A stretch of DNA of 12,589 nucleotides, taken from assembly GCA_022572105.1 (NCBI GenBank), contig JACZWN010000096.1, positions 1 through 12,589 on the forward strand, in the 5' to 3' direction. The translations under genes and the position numbers were made by a program. The notes under the pieces were generated by a model. The model made no database searches and had not been told where the DNA came from. It saw only the letters and a list, made by a program, of their open reading frames with translations. This stretch comes from Pseudomonadota bacterium. GTDB taxonomy: Bacteria > Pseudomonadota > Alphaproteobacteria > Kiloniellales > J153. This document shows, one piece after another, positions 6,859 to 12,589 of this stretch. The stretch's first letter is position 1, and each line of letters starts with the position of its first letter.

Positions 6859-7117
6859 CGCCCGCCTCTCCCGCTGTCCCGTCGCGCCCGTTGGCCCGTC
6901 ATGCTCGTTGTCCCGTCATGCCGGCCGGCCCTGTCATAGCGCCTCGACCGGCCGTTGCGAAGCGCGAAATCCGGGATCGCCGATCGGGCCGGCGGTTTGC
7001 CGCCCCGGCGGCCGAAAGCCCAGACCCGCGAAAGGGTTGCGCCACGAGGCCCGGCGCGGCAAAGTCGTCGGCCCGGGCCGCTTCCAAGCCCGCGAAACGA
7101 TCGGGGAGCACCTCAGT
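6859..7117. other. Divergent intergenic region
   Basis: 259 bases between the divergent thioesterase and crotonase genes. The crotonase frame stays open through it, but nothing in the translation is protein-like and the family N-terminus begins after it. CCCGTCATGC occurs twice, 17 bases apart (6895-6904 and 6912-6921). I see no convincing -35/-10 pair. Confidence 0.5.
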
Positions 7118-7948
<831 letters not shown>

Positions 7949-8303
7949 GAGCCAAACGGCGCCGGGGCGGCGGCGAACCAGGACACAGTCAATAATACAA
8001 ATAGTTCAACTAGTTAAAGGTATACACGAATTATAATGATTAGGAAAATAGAATAAACAACTGTAATCCATTTGATATATCTGATTCACTGTAGGCGAAT
8101 CGAAGCGGAATGGGGGATAAGGTGGCCCCGCGCGCTCGCGGGTTGAGGACCTTGTAAGGCCAATGGACGGGGGGGTCCATTCGCACGGGGCCTGTCGCTC
8201 TACCTGCGACAGCCTTATCATCGCAAAACGTACTTGCCATTGGGTTAACCTAACGAGGAATTTGGACGCCCCCGGAGAGCCCTGGACAGCGCACGGGGGG
8301 GCC
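7949..8303. other. AT-rich island and hairpin cluster upstream of the CoA-binding/metY unit
   Basis: No credible gene. Positions 7991-8090 contain only 24 G or C bases in 100, in a region otherwise very GC-rich. This part holds short palindromes: AACTAGTT (8008-8015), ATTATAAT (8030-8037) and GATATATC (8074-8081). Then come three hairpins: CCCGCG/CGCGGG (8127-8142), AATGGAC/GTCCATT around six G (8162-8181) and CTGTCGC/GCGACAG (8192-8212). GGTTAACC is a further palindrome nearby. The region probably holds the promoter and a structured leader of the downstream operon, and perhaps the end of the crotonase transcript. Confidence 0.6.
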
Positions 8304-8360
8304 TGGCGAGGTCGGGAGGGCGGCGAGAGGTCGGGGGAAAGCGGCGAGAAGGTCGGGAGG
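8304..8360 (+). repeat. G-rich tandem repeat just before the CoA-binding gene
   Basis: Three imperfect copies of about 16-21 bases: 8304-8319, 8320-8340 and 8341-8360, built on GCGGCGAGAAGGTCGGGAGG. The last copy ends three bases before ATG 8364 and supplies its Shine-Dalgarno sequence (GGGAGG). Each copy contains a similar G-rich core, so the start region carries several Shine-Dalgarno-like sequences. Confidence 0.7.
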
Positions 8361-8363
8361 ACC

Positions 8364-8867
8364 ATGAGCGACGGCCTGAACTACAGCGACGGGCATCTGC
8401 GCGGCATCCTGCACGCCGTGCGCAGCATCGCCATGGTCGGCGCCAGCCCGTATTGGAACCGGCCCAGCTACTTCGCCATGAAGTACCTCCAGATCAAGGG
8501 TTACCGCGTCATCCCGATCAACCCGCGCGCCGCCGGCGAGGAGATCCTGGGCGAGACCTGTTACGCCGCCCTCGCCGAGGCGCCGGGCAACATCGACATG
8601 GTCGACCTGTTCCGCGACTCCGAAGCCGCCGGCGCGGTCATGGACGAGGCGATCGCGCTCAAGGACGCCAAGGGCATCCGGGTGGTCTGGATGCAGCTCG
8701 GCATCCGCAACGACGAAGCCGCCGCGCGCGGCGAGGCCGCCGGGCTCACGGTGGTCATGGACCGCTGCCCCAAGATCGAATACGGCCGCCTGCACGCCGA
8801 GCTGTCCTGGGGCGGCTTCAACTCGCGCATCATCTCCAGCAAGCGTCGAAGGGCGCAGATCCTATGA
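8364..8867 (+). CDS. CoA-binding protein (CoA_binding_2, YccU-type)
   Basis: A 167-residue cytoplasmic protein made of a single Rossmann-like CoA-binding domain related to that of succinyl-CoA synthetase. Visible marks are SIAMVGASPYWNRPSYFAMKYL (21-42), GYRVIPINPRAAGEEILG (46-63), IDMVDLFRDSE (77-87), VVWMQLGIRNDEAAARGEAAGLTVVMDRCPKIEYGRL (107-143). These match the YccU-type family; the ligand and role are not established for most members. Its stop overlaps the metY start by four bases (ATGA), so the two are translationally coupled, which suggests a link with sulfur amino-acid metabolism. ATG 8364 follows GGGAGG by only three bases, a tight spacing. The upstream extension of the frame is not protein-like. 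Confidence 0.92.
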   Translation: MSDGLNYSDGHLRGILHAVRSIAMVGASPYWNRPSYFAMKYLQIKGYRVIPINPRAAGEEILGETCYAALAEAPGNIDMVDLFRDSEAAGAVMDEAIALKDAKGIRVVWMQLGIRNDEAAARGEAAGLTVVMDRCPKIEYGRLHAELSWGGFNSRIISSKRRRAQIL

Positions 8868-10192
8868 CCAAGACCGACAACCCCAACTGGAGCCCGTTCG
8901 GCTTCGAGACCCGCATGATCCACGCCGGCACCCCGCCGGAACCGGTGACCGGCGCGCGCCAGACGCCGATCTTTCAGAACATCTCCTACGTCTTCTACGA
9001 CGCGGATCACGCGGCCTCGCTCTACAACCTGCAGACCTTCGGCTTCCTCTATTCGCGCCTGAGCAACCCCACGGTGGCGGCGCTCGAGGAGCGCATCGCC
9101 AGCCTGGAGGCGGGGCGCGGCGCGACCTGCTGCGCCTCGGGCCATGCGGCCCAGATGCTCGCCTTCTTCGCCTTCATGGAGCCGGGCGACGCGTTCATCT
9201 CCTCGACCCGGCTTTACGGCGGCTCGATCACCCAGTTCGGCAAGACCTTCAAGAAGTTCGACTGGCACTGCCACTTCGTCGACTTCGACGAGCCGGAGAA
9301 CGTGCGCAAGGCGCTCACCCCCAAATGCAAGGCGATCTTCTGCGAGAGTCTGGCCAATCCGGGCGGCGTGGTGACCGACCTGGAGGCCATCGCCGGGATC
9401 GCGGAGGAGGCCGGCGTCCTCTTGATCGTCGACAACACCATGGCCACGCCCTACCTGTGCCGCCCGTTCGAATGGGGCGCGGGCCTCTCGATCCATTCCA
9501 CGACCAAGTTCCTCTCGGGCAACGGCACCTCCTTGGGCGGCTGCGTCGTGGACAGCGGCACCTTCGACTGGGCCAAGAACGACAAGTTCGGCGGCCTGAC
9601 CAAGCCCGAACCGGCCTACCACGGCCTGACCTTCTACGAGACCTTCGGCGACCTGGCCTTCACCACCCACGCCCACGCGGTCGGCCTGCGCGATCTCGGC
9701 GCGACCATGGCGCCGATGAACGCCTTTCAGACCCTCCTCGGCATCGAGACGCTCAGCCTGCGCATCGAGCGGCACTGCCAAAATGCCCAGAAGGTGGCCG
9801 AGTTCCTGGACGCGCACGATCTGGTCGACTGGGTCTCCTATGCGGGCCTGAAATCCAGCCCCTATCACGCGCTCGCCAAGAAATACCTGAGCGGCGGGTT
9901 CGGCTCGGTCTTCACCTTCGGGGTCAAGGGCGGCTACCAGATGGGCATGAAGGTGGTCGAGAACTGCGAGCTCTGCTCGCACCTGGCCAACGTCGGCGAT
10001 ACGCGCACCCTGATCCTGCACCCGGCCTCCACGACCCACCGGCAACTGACCGACGAGCAGGCGCTCGCCGCCGGCGCCGGCCCGGACGTGGTGCGCGTCT
10101 CGGTCGGCCTGGAGACCCTCGACGACATCACCGCCGACCTCGACCAGGCGCTCAAAACAGCGGCGGAGCAGACCAAGAAGGCGGCGGAGTAG
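8864..10192 (+). CDS. metY: O-acetylhomoserine sulfhydrylase / aminocarboxypropyltransferase
   Basis: A PLP-dependent gamma-replacement enzyme of the Cys/Met metabolism family that uses O-acetylhomoserine and sulfide (or methanethiol) to make homocysteine (or methionine). At 442 residues it has the length of the MetY group, longer than MetB or MetZ. The PLP lysine is Lys215 in HSTTKFLSGNGTSLGG. Asp190 (IVDNTMATPYL) should contact the pyridine nitrogen, and Tyr63/Arg65 (YSRLSNPT) bind the phosphate of the partner subunit. SGHAAQM (92-98) is the phosphate-binding turn. The C-terminal HPASTTHRQLTDEQ and VRVSVGLE are family marks. It overlaps the CoA-binding gene by four bases. The Shine-Dalgarno sequence (AAGG near 8850) is weak, consistent with coupling. 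Whether it serves direct sulfhydrylation or recycling cannot be told from sequence. Confidence 0.96.
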   Translation: MTKTDNPNWSPFGFETRMIHAGTPPEPVTGARQTPIFQNISYVFYDADHAASLYNLQTFGFLYSRLSNPTVAALEERIASLEAGRGATCCASGHAAQMLAFFAFMEPGDAFISSTRLYGGSITQFGKTFKKFDWHCHFVDFDEPENVRKALTPKCKAIFCESLANPGGVVTDLEAIAGIAEEAGVLLIVDNTMATPYLCRPFEWGAGLSIHSTTKFLSGNGTSLGGCVVDSGTFDWAKNDKFGGLTKPEPAYHGLTFYETFGDLAFTTHAHAVGLRDLGATMAPMNAFQTLLGIETLSLRIERHCQNAQKVAEFLDAHDLVDWVSYAGLKSSPYHALAKKYLSGGFGSVFTFGVKGGYQMGMKVVENCELCSHLANVGDTRTLILHPASTTHRQLTDEQALAAGAGPDVVRVSVGLETLDDITADLDQALKTAAEQTKKAAE

Positions 10193-10228
10193 GCCGACAC
10201 CCGGGCGACTTCGGGCGACGCATATACG

Positions 10229-10266
10229 GTGTCCGCCTACTCCGGCAGCCCGCTGCGCTCGGACAC
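10229..10266. repeat. Nested inverted repeat between convergent genes
   Basis: GTGTCCG (10229-10235) pairs with CGGACAC (10260-10266), and inside lies GCAGC-CC-GCTGC (10245-10256). It sits between the convergent metY and VOC genes. No T tract follows on either strand, so it is not a standard intrinsic terminator, though it could stall transcription or protect 3' ends. Confidence 0.45.
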
Positions 10267-10309
10267 AGGAAAGTTGGTCCGGCGGCGCAAAGGGACAAAA
10301 GGCCTTCCG

Positions 10310-10711
10310 CTATCCCGTCGCGTAGTTCGACACCTCGATCAGGTTGCCGTCGGGGTCGCGGCAGTAGAGGGAGCGGAGCGTCCCTTCGGCGCCGGTGCGC
10401 TCGACCGGGCCCATCTCGATCGCCACGCCGCGGGCCTCGAGGTGCGCGGCCACCTCCTCGAGCGGCGTCTCGGCGATGAAGCAGAGGTCGGCGCTGCCGG
10501 GGCGCGGGTCCTTGGCGACGATCTGGACCGGGCTCGGGTGGGGATGGACGTTGATCTTCTGGCGCCCGAAGTGGAGCGCGACGCGGCCCGCGCCGAATTC
10601 TTCCCGGCGCATGCCGAGCACGGTCTCGTAGAAGCGGCAGGTCGCCTCGACGTCGCGCACCGTGAGAACCAGATGGTCCAAGCGGTCGAGGGTTATTCCG
10701 GTATCAGACAT
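10310..10711 (-). CDS. VOC family protein (glyoxalase/dioxygenase fold)
   Basis: A 133-residue protein of the vicinal oxygen chelate superfamily with two beta-alpha-beta-beta-beta modules. The first opens with LDHLVLTVRDVEATCRFYETVLGM (11-34) and the second with SADLCFIAETPLEEVAAHLEARGV (73-96). Likely metal ligands are His13, His56 (KINVH) and Glu126 (DPDGNLIEVSNY). RVALHFGRQKINVH and GPVERTGAEGTLRSLYCRDPDGNLIEV resemble, from memory, the STM3117-like VOC group; substrate unknown. The start at ATG 10711 (MSDTGITLDRL) has GGGAGCGG upstream. A longer frame to 10783 would read into the palindromic repeat and is rejected. It lies downstream of the MFS gene on the same strand, separated by that repeat. 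Confidence 0.92.
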   Translation of the reverse strand: MSDTGITLDRLDHLVLTVRDVEATCRFYETVLGMRREEFGAGRVALHFGRQKINVHPHPSPVQIVAKDPRPGSADLCFIAETPLEEVAAHLEARGVAIEMGPVERTGAEGTLRSLYCRDPDGNLIEVSNYATG

Positions 10712-10757
10712 GGCCGCTCCCAGAGTTCCGCTGCCGAAGGAAACAAGAAACCATAGC

Positions 10758-10889
10758 TCACCACGAAGGCACGAAGGACACAAAGAACTGTTGATTGCGC
10801 GCTTCGCGCACGAAAATCTTCTTCGTGCTCTTCGTGCTCTTCGTGCCTTCGTGGTGATCCTTTTTGGTTCTCTGTGCCTCTGTGGTGAA
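10758..10889. repeat. Palindromic extragenic repeat of the CCACGAAGG type
   Basis: A 19-bp perfect inverted repeat, TCACCACGAAGGCACGAAG at 10758-10776 and its complement at 10839-10857, bounds 100 bases. Inside is a GC hairpin TGCGCG-CTT-CGCGCA. The right arm contains three tandem 9-bp units, CTTCGTGCT (10821-10829, 10830-10838) and CTTCGTGCC (10839-10847). Next to it lies a related unit, CTCTGTGCCTCTGTGGTGAA (10870-10889). Similar CCACGAAGG/CCACAGAGG repeats are familiar from many bacterial genomes, from memory and not searched here. It separates the MFS stop (10905) from the VOC start (10711) and may act as a 3' hairpin of the MFS transcript. Confidence 0.8.
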
Positions 10890-10904
10890 TTCTTCCGTTC
10901 CCCC

Positions 10905-12128
10905 CTACTCCGCCGCGACCGCGGGCGCTGGGCGCCGGACCGGCTCGCCGGGCAGCAGCAGCGCGGCCAGCGTCGCCACCACCGCGAACCCGGCGAGCGC
11001 CAGGAACAGCCAGAAGAACTCGCCGGTGCGCGCCTGCACGCTCGACACCAGCACGATCGAGACCGGCCCGGTGCCGAAGGCGAGCACGAACTTGACGCCG
11101 TAGGCCAGGGAGTGGTGGCGCTGTGGCGTGAAGCGGGCGAGCAGCAGGTTCTCGGCCGGCAGCGGCGCGGTGGTCAGCAGCACGCTGGCCGCGGCGAGCA
11201 CGATCAGCGGCATGCCGCCGAACCAGGCGATCCCCGCCAGGACCGGGACCTGGAACAGGAACCCGCCGACGTAGATCGGCTTCAAGGGATATTTGTCGGC
11301 CAGGACCCCGCCGACCAGCTGGGTGACCCCGCCCACGGTGTAGACCAGCGCCACGATGAGGCCGATGCCGAAGGTGCCGGTGCCGGCGATGTCCCTGAGA
11401 CGGAGGTCGAAGACCTTGGGGATGGCGATCTGGGTCGCCTGGAAGACCATGCCCATGACCAGCATGGTGAGCAGCAGGATGGCGTAGACGCGCAGCACGG
11501 CGGCGCGGCTGGGCGGCGCGCTATCCGCCTTGACCTCGACCTCGACCTCGATCAGGAGCCCGAGCCGCAGGCAGGCGATGAGCGCCAGCCCGGTCGCCAC
11601 CGAGACCACGCCCGGAACGATGAAGGCGGCGCGCCAGCCGAAGAGGTCGATCAGCGCGCCCGCGGCCAGGGCCGCGACGGCGATGCCGATGCTGCCGAAT
11701 ATGCCATTGATCCCGAGGGCCTTGCCGCGAAATTTCGCGTTGCGAACCAGCCAGGCGATGCCGACCGGATGGTAGATCGCGGCGAACACGCCGATCGAGG
11801 TCAGGCCCAGGAACAACGCGGTCGGGGCGTCGACCAGGCCGCAGACGATGCCCGAGGCGCCGAGGCCCAGGAAAAAGACCACCATCATGCCCGAGGCGCT
11901 CCAGCGGTCGCCGAGCCAGCCGGCCGGCAGCGCGGCCAGGCCGACCATGAGCGAGCCCAGGGTCCAGAGCTCGATCAGCTCGTGGTACGGCAGGGCCCAG
12001 GTCTCCTCGAGGGCCAGCACGATGACGAAGTAGAAGGCCATGAAGAGATGCACGTAGCAGTGGCCGAGGCTCGAGAAGACGAGCGGCAGATGGGCCGGGC
12101 GTTCGCGCATGGCCGGGCGTTCGCGCAT
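10905..12128 (-). CDS. MFS transporter
   Basis: A 407-residue inner-membrane secondary transporter of the major facilitator superfamily. About 11-12 hydrophobic segments are visible, for example 14-40, 56-72, 81-100, 103-127, 138-160, 167-190, 213-236, 251-275, 284-304, 307-328, 345-364 and 370-393. GWLGDRWSASG (70-80) is motif A between helices 2 and 3, and a similar GGVLADKYPLKP (273-284) marks the second half. The central cytoplasmic loop (192-212) carries EVEVEVK, from three tandem copies of a 6-base unit at 11531-11551. Substrate unknown; the layout slightly resembles fosmidomycin-resistance-type carriers. The start is uncertain because an exact 18-bp duplication gives MRERPA twice. ATG 12128 is preferred, with GGGGG at 12134-12138 upstream; ATG 12110 would shorten it by six residues. 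Confidence 0.93.
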   Translation of the reverse strand: MRERPAMRERPAHLPLVFSSLGHCYVHLFMAFYFVIVLALEETWALPYHELIELWTLGSLMVGLAALPAGWLGDRWSASGMMVVFFLGLGASGIVCGLVDAPTALFLGLTSIGVFAAIYHPVGIAWLVRNAKFRGKALGINGIFGSIGIAVAALAAGALIDLFGWRAAFIVPGVVSVATGLALIACLRLGLLIEVEVEVKADSAPPSRAAVLRVYAILLLTMLVMGMVFQATQIAIPKVFDLRLRDIAGTGTFGIGLIVALVYTVGGVTQLVGGVLADKYPLKPIYVGGFLFQVPVLAGIAWFGGMPLIVLAAASVLLTTAPLPAENLLLARFTPQRHHSLAYGVKFVLAFGTGPVSIVLVSSVQARTGEFFWLFLALAGFAVVATLAALLLPGEPVRRPAPAVAAE

Positions 12129-12130
12129 GG
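12093..12130. repeat. 18-bp exact tandem duplication at the MFS start
   Basis: GGCCGGGCGTTCGCGCAT is repeated exactly at 12093-12110 and 12111-12128. On the minus strand it encodes MRERPA twice in frame, giving two possible start codons 18 bases apart. Confidence 0.85.
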
Positions 12131-12332
12131 GAAACCCCCAAATTGGCTCTCCCCCTTGTCTACACGGGCCTCGGCGGACCGGCAAGGCGGGCCCCGGCAT
12201 GGCTGCCATGCGCGCTCGCACCCGGCGACCGGCCCCAATCGCGCCACCATTCCGCCACCGGCGCGCCGGCTTTACGCCCTATCCAGGCCCCATTGCCGGG
12301 CCAGTCTGGGGTAATACCAAGGAGCGTTGATA
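12129..12332. other. Intergenic region upstream of the MFS gene
   Basis: About 200 bases without a convincing gene. On the minus strand a weak promoter-like pair, TTGCCG and TAGACA 17 bases apart, lies about 30-50 bases upstream of the MFS start. Short frames on both strands look like random GC-rich translation. Confidence 0.4.
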
Positions 12333-12589
12333 ATGACCCATAGAGATCGCGCGGGCGATCCGTCGGGCGATCCGCCGGGTAGGAGGGAAGCCGCGGGCGA
12401 TGCGGGACATCGTCAAGGCTTTCCGACGCCCCCACCGATTCGCCCGCCGGCGGTTCGCCCGCGCGACCGGATCGCCGGTTTCCCAAGGCTTTCGAACGGC
12501 GCTATGCTTTTGGACGGGGCGCATGGCTTGCGATGCCGTGCATCGCCACGCCACGCGCTCCTAGCCGAAAAACTTGGGAAACCGTCTCT
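12333..12589 (+). CDS. Doubtful partial ORF running off the right edge
   Basis: ATG 12333 follows AAGGAG (12319-12324) by eight bases, and the frame stays open for 85 codons to the edge. The translation (MTHRDRAGDPSGDPPGRREA, then LLDGAHGLRCRAS) is rich in Arg, Pro and Gly and uses codons such as AGA, AGG and CTT that neighbours avoid, so it may be non-coding. A competing 54-residue frame, 12400-12564 (MRDIVKAFRRPHRFARRRF), has AGGAGG 13 bases upstream and a stop inside the window. At most one is real. I recognise no family in either. Confidence 0.22.
   Translation, partial: MTHRDRAGDPSGDPPGRREAAGDAGHRQGFPTPPPIRPPAVRPRDRIAGFPRLSNGAMLLDGAHGLRCRASPRHALLAEKLGKPS
12476..12584. repeat. 12-bp inverted repeat enclosing a hairpin
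   Basis: CGGTTTCCCAAG at 12476-12487 has its exact complement CTTGGGAAACCG at 12573-12584. Between them GCGATGC-CGT-GCATCGC (12530-12546) forms a perfect 7-bp hairpin. The block is 109 bases long and overlaps the doubtful ORFs. Its role is unknown. Confidence 0.55.

Noticed and set aside
8292..8360. G-quadruplex before the CoA-binding gene
   Set aside because: The G runs are there, but most loops between them exceed seven bases, so the canonical pattern is not met.
8213..8363. SAM-II riboswitch upstream of the CoA-binding/metY genes
   Set aside because: By eye I could not find the conserved core elements of the class in the right order. A covariance-model search is needed to exclude it.
8006..8365. 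119-codon minus-strand frame over the AT-rich island
   Set aside because: No ribosome binding site or family resemblance; it crosses the hairpins and the G-rich repeat and its composition changes abruptly along its length.
8561..10045. 494-codon frame antisense to the CoA-binding/metY genes
   Set aside because: Same reason: the sense strand encodes complete conserved enzymes, and the antisense product has low-complexity composition.
10662..12314. 550-codon plus-strand frame across the MFS gene
   Set aside because: It is highly charged and repetitive (QHHARGE-like composition) and antisense to a clear membrane transporter.
12326..12341. Possible insertion-sequence end (GTTGATAATGACCCAT)
   Set aside because: It reminds me of IS21-type ends, but only from memory. 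No matching partner end or transposase is in the window.

Overview
The window is GC-rich bacterial DNA with tightly packed genes of ordinary chromosomal type. The class I PHA synthase, a ribosomal protein S9 with an acidic N-terminal extension, an L13 starting MKTFSAKPA, a type 2 (short) ArgC and a lipoprotein with an ADRANAQY motif all fit an alphaproteobacterium, probably near Rhodospirillales. That placement is inference from protein character, not from a database search. No phage, plasmid, CRISPR, tRNA or rRNA gene was seen.

Layout. (1) 1-471 minus: 5' part of a lipoprotein gene cut by the left edge, divergent from (2) phaC, 689-2488 plus, class I polyhydroxyalkanoate synthase. (3) 2621-3412 minus: a two-domain protein resembling an HPt domain joined to a receiver, lacking both phospho-acceptor residues. 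(4) A minus-strand block transcribed right to left from a good sigma-70-type promoter near 6243-6271: rplM (L13), rpsI (S9), an intrinsic terminator, argC, and a gamma-carbonic anhydrase-like gene. (5) 6424-6858 minus: a PaaI-type hotdog thioesterase, divergent from (6) 7118-7948 plus: an ECHDC3-like crotonase. (7) A 415-bp gap holding an AT-rich island (24% GC over 7991-8090), three hairpins and a G-rich tandem repeat, then (8) a two-gene unit with an ATGA overlap: a CoA-binding (YccU-type) protein and metY (O-acetylhomoserine sulfhydrylase). (9) 10310-10711 minus: a VOC/glyoxalase-fold protein. (10) 10905-12128 minus: an MFS transporter, separated from the VOC gene by a palindromic repeat of the CCACGAAGG type. 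(11) 12129-12589: no certain gene; a weak partial ORF runs off the right edge.

How the genes relate. phaC makes storage polyester from 3-hydroxyacyl-CoA, and the thioesterase and crotonase also act in acyl-CoA chemistry, but they are not in one operon. rplM-rpsI is housekeeping. argC serves arginine synthesis and metY serves methionine/cysteine synthesis. The most interesting points are the doubly degenerate signalling protein beside phaC, the crotonase without either catalytic glutamate, the MetY/CoA-binding pair behind an odd leader, and several unexplained intergenic elements: an iteron-like triple repeat plus palindrome upstream of rplM, an operator-like inverted repeat over the lipoprotein promoter, and the repeat at 10758-10889. 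I found no clear evidence of a wholly new multi-gene system.
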